Assembly: GCA_006226345.1 (NCBI GenBank)
Contig: SBHD01000127.1
Location: 1 to 34,634, forward strand
Direction: 5' to 3'
DNA from: Bacteroidota bacterium
GTDB taxonomy: Bacteria; Bacteroidota; Bacteroidia; Chitinophagales; Saprospiraceae
Length of the DNA: 34,634 nt
Shown here in pieces: positions 16,432-23,752 of this stretch (positions are counted from its first letter, which is position 1; each line of letters begins with the position of its first letter). A program made the position numbers and the translations under genes. The notes beneath the pieces are model-generated. The model was not told the DNA's origin. It saw only the letters and a program-made list of their open reading frames with translations, and made no database searches.

Positions 16432-16508
16432 GTGGAAAACCCCTGCAAATTTTGTGGATAAATAAAAAAACAATGCAAGTTATCCACAATCACCGACCTT
16501 TTTCCACA
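16432..16508. other. Symmetric cluster of four DnaA boxes (candidate origin or DnaA-controlled region)
   Basis: Four 9-mers match the DnaA box consensus TTWTNCACA. They are TTTTCCACA on minus (16432-16440), TTATCCACA on minus (16453-16461), TTATCCACA on plus (16480-16488) and TTTTCCACA on plus (16500-16508). The pairs are nested around a common centre near 16470, with gaps of 12, 18 and 11 bases. An A-rich stretch (AATAAAAAAACAA) lies between the two perfect boxes. The rest of the 588-base gene-free region 16346-16933 holds A/T-rich tracts (16661-16740), the dnaB promoter at one end and a terminator at the other. Confidence 0.8.
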
Positions 16509-16660
16509 CTGTTCAGGCCAGCAAAAAAATTCCGTTTGGAATTAACCGCATGTGTTAAAAGCGTGACCTGTAATACTTTACATTGGCTTAACATTCGGCG
16601 TTTCCAGCCGTTCGGTCAGCCGTAATTTTCATATTCCACAATGCCGTCAAAGGGCTGCAG

Positions 16661-16740
16661 AAAAATCCGGCCTGTGAAAAAAAAATTGGTACGCAATTTC
16701 GTCTCTCAAAGTTAACAACTTTTGTTTTAAACAGCAAATA
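16661..16740. other. A/T-rich segment in the intergenic region next to the DnaA-box cluster
   Basis: Runs of A and T dominate here (for example GAAAAAAAAATTGG, then AAAGTTAACAACTTTTG, which can form a small hairpin, then GTTTTAAACAG). It is a candidate duplex-unwinding element if the DnaA-box cluster is an origin. This is assigned by position and composition only. Confidence 0.3.
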
Positions 16741-16870
16741 TCTCCCGGGCACCGGATAAAACTTTTTGATTGATCAATTTCTGCACGGTATCCGGTTTTA
16801 AAGGTGTTTTTTTAGGCTGGTTTTGCGGTCCGGGGTATTTTGTTAAACTAATGATCCGGCAAGGTTCAAC

Positions 16871-16906
16871 AAAAAAGCCACCCCCGTACCGGGATGGCTT
16901 TTTTTT
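16871..16906 (-). terminator. Intrinsic terminator of the coiled-coil exported protein gene
   Basis: AAAAAAGCCA (16871-16880) pairs with TGGCTTTTTT (within 16895-16906) around an inner CCC/GGG stem. On the minus strand the stem ends in a T-run. It lies about 28 bases past the stop at 16934. The symmetric A/T flanks would also stop plus-strand transcription. Confidence 0.8.
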
Positions 16907-16933
16907 GAAACAAAATGTATCTGGCGGACCGGG

Positions 16934-17620
16934 CTACTGGCGTTCATTCTCCACATTGCCCTGTCGGACACGAGCCTGTTCTACTGCCTCGCGCTGCTTC
17001 TCGATATCGATCAGGGTGGCCTCCTGGTCTTTCTGGTTTTGAACTAGGTCCTCCTCTGCCTGCTTCAGGCGGGACTTATAGGTTTCGATATTGCTGTTCA
17101 GGTTATTGTTGTCCCGCTCCAGCCGCCGCAGTTTATTCTCCAGGTCCTTGAGTTTCTTTTCTTCATCCTTGACCTCAAGACCGACAACGGACCGGCGCAC
17201 TTCGTAGTAAAAGGTAGTCAGCAGCTCGGTAGTGGAATTCGTGTGCACTGCATCATCGCGCCGGTTGAGAAAATACTGCCCTACGTCAAACCAGGCATTC
17301 AGCCGGGCCCCGTCGCCGATACTCTCTACTTCGGAATACACCGAGAAGCCCGACGAACTTACACTGGCCGAGGAGCACCCCGTGGCCGACTTTTCACCGC
17401 GTTTGCCGCGCTTGAGTTTGCTGCTGAAGTTATTCCGGACAAAATCAGTCCATACATCCTCCACCACCCGTTTATCCGTATTGGGGAAATCCACCGAAAA
17501 CCCCGGACGGGTCCCAAACGACATGGACTTTTCCATTTCACTGACCATATTGAACTGCGAAAAAGCCGGGCAAGCTAGTGTACCGGCCAATGCAAGGATC
17601 AAAAAGACTTTTAATCGCAT
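16934..17620 (-). CDS. Exported coiled-coil protein of unknown function
   Basis: I do not recognise this 228-residue protein. It begins with a good signal peptide (MRLKVFLILALAGTLACPAF, cleavage near SQF); the ATG at 17620 is chosen for that reason over the longer frame to 17662. A middle part of about 110 residues follows, holding a basic KLKRGKRGEKSATG stretch then a Ser-rich patch. The last ~75 residues (about 150-228) are a highly charged coiled coil (KDEEKKLKDLENKLRRLERD then more heptads to the end). It is probably periplasmic or surface-associated, possibly oligomeric. It is transcribed away from the response regulator gene, with a shared 400-base intergenic region containing a 25-base dyad. 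Confidence 0.72.
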   Translation of the reverse strand: MRLKVFLILALAGTLACPAFSQFNMVSEMEKSMSFGTRPGFSVDFPNTDKRVVEDVWTDFVRNNFSSKLKRGKRGEKSATGCSSASVSSSGFSVYSEVESIGDGARLNAWFDVGQYFLNRRDDAVHTNSTTELLTTFYYEVRRSVVGLEVKDEEKKLKDLENKLRRLERDNNNLNSNIETYKSRLKQAEEDLVQNQKDQEATLIDIEKQREAVEQARVRQGNVENERQ

Positions 17621-17741
17621 AATGTGTTTTATTGGTGAAAAAATCCGCACGCCAGACACCACGACCTGCAGCGCAACGCACGACCGGGCCCCGGCTGTTT
17701 TATCTTGTTACGAAGAGAAACAGCCGAGGTCACCCTGTCCT

Positions 17742-17749
17742 CAAAGATA
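17742..17749 (-). promoter_or_regulatory. -7 promoter element upstream of the exported coiled-coil protein
   Basis: CAAAGATA on plus reads TATCTTTG on minus, a perfect TAnnTTTG, about 120 bases upstream of the ATG at 17620. The -33 element is not clear. Confidence 0.5.
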
Positions 17750-17799
17750 AACCACTCCGGCCAATCGCCGGAAGCCGTTAAAAAAAATTAAATGTGTTT

Positions 17800-17824
17800 G
17801 GCTTGTGTCAAATTGACAAAAGCC
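17800..17824. promoter_or_regulatory. 25-base dyad between divergent genes, candidate operator
   Basis: GGCTT-G-TGTCAA-A-TTGACA-A-AAGCC is symmetric apart from one mismatch pair (17805/17819) and the central base. The core TGTCAAATTGACA (17806-17818) is a typical binding-site shape for a dimeric regulator. It lies between the divergent promoters at 17742-17749 (minus) and 17946-17953 (plus). No plus-strand gene ends upstream of it, so a terminator is less likely. The rest of 17621-18020 holds nothing else that I can identify. Confidence 0.5.
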
Positions 17825-17945
17825 TGTTTTCTTTGTCCTTTCGCTGCCCGATCCGGTCTTTACCCGTCTGGTTCAGCAGCACCGGAAAAACTGCCGTTCA
17901 GGCGGTGCGACTACTCAAACCGATCCTAATTCAATTTCCTGGCTA

Positions 17946-17953
17946 TATTTTTG
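17946..17953 (+). promoter_or_regulatory. -7 promoter element TATTTTTG of the response regulator gene
   Basis: A perfect TAnnTTTG match 67 bases upstream of the ATG at 18021. A clear TTG at -33 was not seen. Confidence 0.5.
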
Positions 17954-18020
17954 CTACATTTCCAATCCGGCAAAAAACCAGGTTATTCGCTTTAACCAAT
18001 CCTTTTTGAATCTGTAGCAC

Positions 18021-19187
18021 ATGGCCAAGATCCTGATTGTTGACGACGAAATGCCTATCCGCCGGACCCTGCGGGAAATCCTGGAGTTTGAACAATACGA
18101 TGTGGAGGAAGCCACGGATGGCATGGAGTGTATCGCCAAGGCCCAGAAAGAAAAATATGATGTTATCATCATGGACATCAAAATGCCCAAGATGGATGGC
18201 ATCGAAGCGCTCGAACGCCTGCAGATCCTCACTCCTGAAACGCCGGTGGTGATGATCTCCGGCCACGGCAATATCGAAACTGCCGTGGATGCGGTCAAAA
18301 AAGGTGCATTTGACTATATCTCCAAGCCACCGGATCTCAACCGGATGCTGATCACCATCCGCAACGCGATGGAAAAGGCCGAGTTGGTGACGACCACCCG
18401 TGTACTCCAAAAACAGGTACGCTCCAATAAAGGTGTGACCATGATCGGCGAAAGCGCTCCTATCGTGGAGATCAAGCGTATGCTGGAAAAAGTTGCACCC
18501 ACCGACAGCCGGGTACTTATCACCGGCCAAAACGGCACCGGAAAAGAACTCGTCGCCCGCTGGATACACGAAAAGAGCAACCGCGCCGACGGCCCTATTG
18601 TTGAAGTCAACTGTGCGGCCATCCCTGCCGAACTTATCGAAAGTGAACTGTTCGGCCATAAAAAAGGCTCCTTTACCGGTGCCATTGCCGACCGCCCCGG
18701 TAAATTTGAGCAGGCCAATGGCGGCACCCTCTTTCTCGACGAGATCGGCGACATGAGTCTCGACGCCCAGGCCAAGGTGCTGCGTGCCCTCCAGGAAAAC
18801 AAGATCACCCGCGTGGGCGATAACAAAGAGATCAAAGTAGATGTGCGCGTACTTGCCGCCACCAACAAAAACCTTCGGGAGGAGATCGACGGTGGCCGTT
18901 TTCGCGAAGACCTCTACCACCGCCTGGCGGTGATCGTCGTGCAGGTTCCCTCTCTCAATGAACGCCGCGAAGATATTCCGCTCCTCATCGAGCACTTCAA
19001 CCGCCGCATCAGCGACGACTACGGCCATCCGCCTAAAACGTTCACTCCTGAGGCTATAAAGGCCCTGCAGGAATACAACTGGACCGGGAACATCCGCGAA
19101 CTTGCCAACGTGGTCGAACGCCTGCTTATCCTCTGCGACCAATCGGTAAAAGAAGAGGATGTACGGCAGTATGTATTTCCGAAGTAG
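18021..19187 (+). CDS. Sigma-54-type response regulator (receiver + AAA+) lacking the C-terminal HTH
   Basis: This 388-residue two-component regulator has a receiver domain with phospho-acceptor Asp52 in IIMDIKMP, the acidic pair Asp8/Asp9, and Lys102 in YISKP. An NtrC-type AAA+ domain follows, with Walker A GQNGTGKE (169-176), the sigma-54 contact loop GSFTGA (216-221; Ser for the usual Ala) and Walker B GGTLFLDEIG (234-243). The Arg-rich sensor region FREDLYHRL and NWTGNIRELANVVERLL come next. The protein ends at VRQYVFPK, just after the AAA+ lid. The Fis-type helix-turn-helix present in NtrC is absent, and no HTH-coding sequence follows the stop. It may therefore act from solution or through a partner. 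No sensor kinase gene adjoins it. Confidence 0.95.
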   Translation: MAKILIVDDEMPIRRTLREILEFEQYDVEEATDGMECIAKAQKEKYDVIIMDIKMPKMDGIEALERLQILTPETPVVMISGHGNIETAVDAVKKGAFDYISKPPDLNRMLITIRNAMEKAELVTTTRVLQKQVRSNKGVTMIGESAPIVEIKRMLEKVAPTDSRVLITGQNGTGKELVARWIHEKSNRADGPIVEVNCAAIPAELIESELFGHKKGSFTGAIADRPGKFEQANGGTLFLDEIGDMSLDAQAKVLRALQENKITRVGDNKEIKVDVRVLAATNKNLREEIDGGRFREDLYHRLAVIVVQVPSLNERREDIPLLIEHFNRRISDDYGHPPKTFTPEAIKALQEYNWTGNIRELANVVERLLILCDQSVKEEDVRQYVFPK

Positions 19188-19204
19188 CGACATATCGCAT
19201 AACG

Positions 19205-19273
19205 TTTTTCACCGCAGAGGTGCTAAGACGCGAATCTCAGTTCTCCGCATCTTAGCGCCTTTGCAGTGAAAAA
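19205..19273. repeat. Imperfect palindromic intergenic repeat downstream of the response regulator
   Basis: The left arm (19205-19234, starting TTTTTCACCGCAGAGG) pairs with the right arm (19241-19273, ending CTTTGCAGTGAAAAA) with four mismatches in about 24 positions. The words TTTTTCACCGCA, CTAAGACGCG and GCATCTTAGCGCC belong to the GCAAAGACGC-like dispersed palindromes. It probably also acts as terminator for the gene ending at 19187. Confidence 0.7.
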
Positions 19274-19497
19274 AGGATATGCAATGCAGGTGGCACTTTG
19301 CTACGCCTTCCCGCCATCAATAAAAACTCGCTTCCCGGCACGGACAATACCCGTTTTACTTCTCCACTATAAATACCGGCAGCTACAGTACAGGCGCATT
19401 CCCAACCCTGGGCATGGTTTTCGTTGGGGATCCAAACAAGGATTACAAGCCAAAAGGCAAGCCGCAATGTGTCTGGTTTTTCGATGACAAAAAGTCA
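19252..19497 (-). pseudogene. Possible short exported ORF or gene remnant
   Basis: A minus-strand frame open from 19494 down to 19252 has no ATG but a TTG at 19467. It reads LRLAFWLVILVWIPNENHAQ, which looks like a signal peptide with cleavage near AQ-G. About 45 protein-like residues follow (ECACTVAAGIYSGEVKR and so on), and the frame then ends inside the palindromic repeat. It may be the decayed 5' end of a secreted protein gene cut by the repeat, or a chance frame. Apart from this and the repeat, the 19188-19597 gap shows only the promoter of the next gene. Confidence 0.2.
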
Positions 19498-19573
19498 TAT
19501 AGGCGTCGTATGCGGCCATAGTGCCTGAACATCTGCCGCGCGCAAGAAACAATTACCTACATTTATCAAAAAG

Positions 19574-19581
19574 TAAATTTG
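19574..19581 (+). promoter_or_regulatory. -7 promoter element TAAATTTG of the 462-residue protein gene
   Basis: A perfect TAnnTTTG match 16 bases before the ATG at 19598, giving a leader of only about ten bases. Confidence 0.55.
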
Positions 19582-19597
19582 CCCATTATCTATATAA

Positions 19598-20986
19598 ATG
19601 CCTGATAAAAAATCATTTGAACTATTCGAATCTCTGACAGGGGTTGAAAAACGGGAATGCACAAAATACTTGGAAAGCCCGTATTTCAACCAGCGGGAGG
19701 ATGTCCTGCGGCTCTGGCACCTGCTGCTCCAATCCCCGGGCGAGGCCGGCAACCCGGAACTGGCCTGGAAAACAGCATATCCCGGCGAACGGTTTGATCC
19801 TGCCCGGTGGCGGCACCTGCAATCCTTCCTGGTCGCCCGGATCGAGCAATTTCTGGCGCAGCGGGCCTGGGAACAACACCCGCTAACTGCCGATCTGCAA
19901 TTAGCGTCGGCATTGCGCAAAAAGCAACTGGACAAGGCGCACCGGTACACCCTGCAGCGCGCCGGAAAACGCCTCGGACAGTTACCGCACGACCAATGGT
20001 ACTACCAACAGTTATATCAGCTGGAATGGGAAAAATATACTGCTGCTGAATCACAGACCCGCTCCAGGGAGAACAACCTGGCTGCCGCCGGACATGCCCA
20101 GGATGTGTACCTGGTAGCAAGCAAGCTGCGGCTGGCCTGCCTGATGGAGTCCCGCCAGGCAGTATCCAGTAAACAGTATGACCAGACCTTTCTGCCTGCC
20201 CTGATGGCTTACCTGGAAACCTCCAGGCTCCGGGAAGAACCGCTGGTAGCGCTCTATTATTACTGTTATCGGATGCTGATTGCCGGCACGGAGACTGATT
20301 TCCGGGCTTTTCGACGGCAGCTCGAACGGCAATCAGGGCAGCTGCCGGCAGACGAGCGCCGAACCTTTCTTCTGCTGGCGGTCGACTTTTGCATCCGCCG
20401 GCTCAACAGCGGCGAGCAGCGGTATATCCGGGAAGCCTTTGACCTGTACAAGGTCGGGCTGGATACCGAAGCCCTTTGGGAAAACGGTTACCTCAGCCGG
20501 TTTGTCTTTAAAGATATTGTTGCCCTCGGACTCCGCCTCGAGGCGTATGATTGGGTGGAATCGTTTATTAACCAGAACGCCCAACATCTGGAGGAAAAAT
20601 ACCGCGTAGCCAACCGCAACTACAACCTTGCCCGGTTGTTCTTTACCCGAAAAAACTACGACCGTGCCATACCCCTGTTGGCGCAGGTAGATGAACGTGA
20701 TTTACTACTCAACCTCGACAGCCGGGTTATGCTGCTGAGAATGTACTTCGAAACCGGCGAATGGGATGCCCTGGATGCCCTGATCTCCAGCTTCCGTATC
20801 CTGCTCCTGCGGAAAAAGCGGGTGATCGGCTACCACCAAAGTCACTACCTGAACACCCTGCGGTATATCCAGAAACTGACCCGGCTTAATACCAACGACA
20901 GACAGGCTGTGGCCCGGTTTCGGCAGGATGTAGAATCCAACAAGGCCGTGATCGAAAAAGAGTGGCTACTTTTACATGCCCGTTGA
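19598..20986 (+). CDS. Helical, TPR-like protein of unknown function
   Basis: This 462-residue soluble protein has no signal peptide or membrane segment. It is helical throughout, with many Leu, Gln, Arg and aromatic residues and repeated helix pairs such as YNLARLFFTRKNYDRAIPLL and LDSRVMLLRMYFETGEWDAL in the last third, which look like tetratricopeptide-type repeats. The N-terminus (FELFESLTGVEKRECTKYLE) resembles a recurrent opening of long hypothetical proteins in Saprospiraceae-like genomes; this is recognition only, not a search. Aromatic clusters (YYQQLYQLEWEKY; LYYYCYRML) suggest tight helix packing. It is followed 122 bases later by the polyprenyl synthase gene, which has its own candidate promoter. 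I cannot assign a function. Confidence 0.8.
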   Translation: MPDKKSFELFESLTGVEKRECTKYLESPYFNQREDVLRLWHLLLQSPGEAGNPELAWKTAYPGERFDPARWRHLQSFLVARIEQFLAQRAWEQHPLTADLQLASALRKKQLDKAHRYTLQRAGKRLGQLPHDQWYYQQLYQLEWEKYTAAESQTRSRENNLAAAGHAQDVYLVASKLRLACLMESRQAVSSKQYDQTFLPALMAYLETSRLREEPLVALYYYCYRMLIAGTETDFRAFRRQLERQSGQLPADERRTFLLLAVDFCIRRLNSGEQRYIREAFDLYKVGLDTEALWENGYLSRFVFKDIVALGLRLEAYDWVESFINQNAQHLEEKYRVANRNYNLARLFFTRKNYDRAIPLLAQVDERDLLLNLDSRVMLLRMYFETGEWDALDALISSFRILLLRKKRVIGYHQSHYLNTLRYIQKLTRLNTNDRQAVARFRQDVESNKAVIEKEWLLLHAR

Positions 20987-21031
20987 GCAGAAGTACTGCG
21001 CCTAACAATCGGCTTTCTGATCCAACCTTCC

Positions 21032-21039
21032 TACCTTCG
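21032..21039 (+). promoter_or_regulatory. Near-consensus -7 element TACCTTCG before the polyprenyl synthase gene
   Basis: One mismatch to TAnnTTTG. It lies 69 bases upstream of the ATG at 21109. Confidence 0.4.
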
Positions 21040-21108
21040 CGCTGTTTATGCTTCGTGCTGTAGGCACGATATACACTGTCACTATCAATTACCAACCAGG
21101 CGCCCTGC

Positions 21109-22077
21109 ATGAGCCTTGAAACGATCAAACAGCCGATTGCCGCCGAACTGGAGGTGTTTGAAAAACGCTTCCGGGAGGCCATGCGCAGCAACGTCCCCCT
21201 GCTGGATAAGATCACCTGGTATATTGTTCAGCGCAAAGGCAAGCAGGTGCGGCCCATGCTGGTGCTGCTCAGCGCCCGGCTGTTCGGCCCGATCTCCGAA
21301 GCCTCCTATACAGCGGCATCGCTCGTTGAATTGTTGCACACCGCCACTTTGGTGCATGATGATGTTGTTGACGATGCTTACGAACGTCGGGGCTTCTTTT
21401 CGATCAATGCCTTGTGGAAGAATAAAGTAGCAGTGCTGGTTGGCGATTTCTTACTCTCGCAGGGACTGCTGCTCAGTGTGCGCCACGAGCAGTACCGGCT
21501 CCTGGAAATAGTCAGCCGGGCGGTGAAGGAAATGGCTGAAGGTGAACTGCTGCAAATGGAGAAAGCCCGCCGGCTGGATATCCGAGAAGAAGTCTATTAC
21601 GATATCATCCGGCAAAAGACCGCTTCCCTTATCGCTGCCGCCTGCAGCGCCGGAGCAGCCAGTACCGCCACCGATCCGGCGGATGTGGAACGCATCCGGC
21701 AGTTTGGTGAAAAGACCGGCATGGCTTTCCAGATCCGGGATGACCTGTTTGATTTCGGCACCGATGATGTCGGCAAGCCGCTTGGAATCGATATCAAGGA
21801 AAAAAAGATGACCCTGCCGCTTATTTACGCACTTGCGCAAACAGACCGCTCCACACGCCGGCACATCATCAACCTCGTCCGGAATGAAAGTGATAAAACC
21901 GATAAAGTGGCCGAAGTGATCGAATTTGTCCGCCAGAGTGGCGGACTGGACTACGCCCGGGAAGCCATGTATCGCTTCCGGGAAGAAGCCTTTGAGTTAC
22001 TGGACGGTGTTCCCGACAGCCCGGCCCGGCAATCGCTCCGGGACCTCCTCTCTTACGTTACCGAACGGAAAAAATGA
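21109..22077 (+). CDS. Polyprenyl diphosphate synthase (long-chain trans-isoprenyl type)
   Basis: This 322-residue cytoplasmic enzyme condenses isopentenyl diphosphate with allylic diphosphates to make the side chain of quinones. The first Asp-rich motif is DDVVD (84-88) within LVHDDVVDDAYERRG; the second is DDLFD (211-215). KGKQVRP (44-50) binds the IPP diphosphate. A small residue (Ala79) five positions before the first motif fits a long product such as an octaprenyl chain rather than C15 or C20; chain length is thus an inference. Bacteroidota commonly use menaquinone, which suits this role. The gene stands alone, convergent with the CorC-like gene. Confidence 0.93.
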   Translation: MSLETIKQPIAAELEVFEKRFREAMRSNVPLLDKITWYIVQRKGKQVRPMLVLLSARLFGPISEASYTAASLVELLHTATLVHDDVVDDAYERRGFFSINALWKNKVAVLVGDFLLSQGLLLSVRHEQYRLLEIVSRAVKEMAEGELLQMEKARRLDIREEVYYDIIRQKTASLIAAACSAGAASTATDPADVERIRQFGEKTGMAFQIRDDLFDFGTDDVGKPLGIDIKEKKMTLPLIYALAQTDRSTRRHIINLVRNESDKTDKVAEVIEFVRQSGGLDYAREAMYRFREEAFELLDGVPDSPARQSLRDLLSYVTERKK

Positions 22078-22083
22078 TGAGTT

Positions 22084-22216
22084 ATGAATGATGAATGATA
22101 AATGGGTTCACCTTTCCGGAACAGGGAGGTTTGCCATATTTGGGGCGATAACCGGATATACCAACCAATCTTACCCGGAAAGATGACCCCATTTATCATT
22201 TATCATTCTTCATTCT
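22084..22216. repeat. Long imperfect palindrome filling the gap between convergent genes
   Basis: The left arm has repeated ATGAATG/ATGATAAATGGG words (22084-22108). The right arm (22188-22216) has the complement CCCCATTTATCATTTATCATTC. Inner arms CTTTCCGG (22112-22119) and CCGGAAAG (22175-22182) also pair. The right arm runs into the last codons of the CorC-like gene. This is the style of ATGATAAATG dispersed intergenic repeats and likely doubles as a bidirectional terminator. Confidence 0.6.
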
Positions 22217-23502
22217 TCCTCCACCGCTTCTGTTTTCGACACCAGCACCTTGTCGATCTTGCTTTTGTCCATATCCATGATCTCAAACCGGTATCCCTCC
22301 GATTCAAAGTAATCGCCAGCGACTGGTATCTCGCTCATTTTGTAGAGAATATAACCAGCCAGTGTGGCATAATCAGCATCCTCCAGGTCAAATTCCTTCA
22401 GGCTGACCACTTCCCGCAATTCATCGATCGGGATACCACCTTCCACCAGCAGGCTGCCATCTTCCCGGGTGACAATAGCCGGCGACTCGATATCATCAAT
22501 ATCAGGCAGCGTACCAAAAATGTTTTCGGTAAGGTCGTGCAGGGTAATGATCCCCTGGATTGAACCGTATTCATCTACCACGATCGCGAAATAGTTGCGC
22601 TCTTTGCGGAATCGTTCCAGGATCTTCAGGGCATTCATGGTTTCCGGCACATAAAGCGGCGGCGTTATAATATCCCGCAGGTCGTAGCCGGGTTGCTGAC
22701 AATGGTCAATGTAATCGCGCAGTTTGAGTACCCCCAGTATATTTTCCACACTGCCGTCACAGACCAGGAACTTGGTAAATCCGCTATCCCGTATGATCTT
22801 GTCGGTTTCTTCAGCCGGCTCATTAATATCGATCCATTCGATATCGTTCCGGTGGGTCATGATCGTGTAGGCATCGCGGTCGGCAAAGCGCAGAATATTC
22901 TGGATAAACTCGCTTTCCTTTTGTTCGAGCACTCCCTGCTGATTGGCCATTTTAACCATGAGTTTGATCTCTTCCTCCGAAATATTCTGTTCTGCGCTGG
23001 GTTTGATGAACAGCAGGCGCATAAACAACTTGGTCGACCAACTGAGGAACGACGAGATCGGGCCGGTAATCCGGGTAATGAGGTCCATCACCGGAGCAAA
23101 GGTAAGGGCCAGATTTTCAGCATGTTGTATGGCAATATACTTAGGTGCCAGTTCCCCCACCACCAATGACAGGTAGGTAATGATGGTCACAACCAGGGAA
23201 ATGGAGATCTGATACGCATAGGGCTCCAGATGGGGGATGGCTGCAATAAGCGGGGCGAGTTGTTCACCGATCTTGACCCCACCGTATGCCCCCTCTATAA
23301 TACTGATCAGTGTAATCCCGATCTGCATCGCAGAGAGGTAATTATCAATATTATCCAGCAGATTTACGGCAATGGCAGCATTGCGGTTCCCCTTTGCTTT
23401 GTCGCTTTCCAGCCGGGCGCGTTTCGCTGTGATCAGGGCGATTTCGCCCAGCACTAAAAAGCCGTGCAGGACGATCAGGACGAGAATTATGGCTATTTCC
23501 AT
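22210..23502 (-). CDS. CNNM/CorC-like (hemolysin C family) membrane protein with CBS pair
   Basis: This 430-residue protein starts at the ATG at 23502 (MEIAIILVLIVLHGFLVLGE). A longer frame begins at a TTG (23517) that lies inside the promoter box and is rejected. The order is: DUF21/CNNM membrane domain (about residues 1-190, with HGFLVLGEIALITAKRAR and LVVGELAPK), a tandem CBS domain (about 200-325, including DIEWIDINEP, FLVCDGSVENILGVLKLRDY and VVDEYGSIQGIITLHDL), and a C-terminal CorC_HlyC domain that binds FAD-like or nucleotide ligands in relatives (about 345-425). Such proteins are linked to magnesium or cobalt transport and ion homeostasis. The substrate cannot be fixed from sequence. 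Confidence 0.92.
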   Translation of the reverse strand: MEIAIILVLIVLHGFLVLGEIALITAKRARLESDKAKGNRNAAIAVNLLDNIDNYLSAMQIGITLISIIEGAYGGVKIGEQLAPLIAAIPHLEPYAYQISISLVVTIITYLSLVVGELAPKYIAIQHAENLALTFAPVMDLITRITGPISSFLSWSTKLFMRLLFIKPSAEQNISEEEIKLMVKMANQQGVLEQKESEFIQNILRFADRDAYTIMTHRNDIEWIDINEPAEETDKIIRDSGFTKFLVCDGSVENILGVLKLRDYIDHCQQPGYDLRDIITPPLYVPETMNALKILERFRKERNYFAIVVDEYGSIQGIITLHDLTENIFGTLPDIDDIESPAIVTREDGSLLVEGGIPIDELREVVSLKEFDLEDADYATLAGYILYKMSEIPVAGDYFESEGYRFEIMDMDKSKIDKVLVSKTEAVEEE

Positions 23503-23514
23503 GGAAATCTGCCG

Positions 23515-23522
23515 CAAAGGTA
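23515..23522 (-). promoter_or_regulatory. -7 promoter element of the CorC-like gene
   Basis: CAAAGGTA on plus reads TACCTTTG on minus, a perfect TAnnTTTG. The ATG is only 12 bases downstream, so the leader is nearly absent. Confidence 0.6.
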
Positions 23523-23592
23523 GGGAAGTTGTCTATAGTTTTGTCGGGTTGCCTGCATTGCTGTTAAAAAATGTTAAAGCCGCAAATTTTTT

Positions 23593-23623
23593 TTTGCTCA
23601 AATACAATATCTGCTTACATTTG
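23593..23623 (+). promoter_or_regulatory. Well-formed Bacteroidota promoter of the sigma factor gene
   Basis: TTTG (23593-23596), a 19-base spacer, then TACATTTG (23616-23623) match the -33/-7 pattern of the main Bacteroidota sigma factor very well. The ATG is at 23753, giving a 5' leader of about 120 bases that is rich in T and C and holds no obvious hairpin. Confidence 0.75.
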
Positions 23624-23752
23624 GGTTCACAAAACAGTTCATCACAACTCATTTTTCTTTCCAAATTTTCTTTGCTTATCGGCTAAAACTTGTACACCAC
23701 TTAAATGCTCTTCTTTATTTAACTGGTAAAACAGCAAATAAATCTTTTGCTC

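Noticed and set aside
16628-16641. Fifth DnaA box (TATTCCACA)
   Set aside because: It differs from the consensus at two positions and is not placed in the symmetric array, so it is not counted.
17943-19193. 416-codon minus-strand open frame
   Set aside because: It lies entirely opposite the well-supported response regulator gene and has no recognisable domain; G/C-rich third positions commonly keep the antisense frame open.
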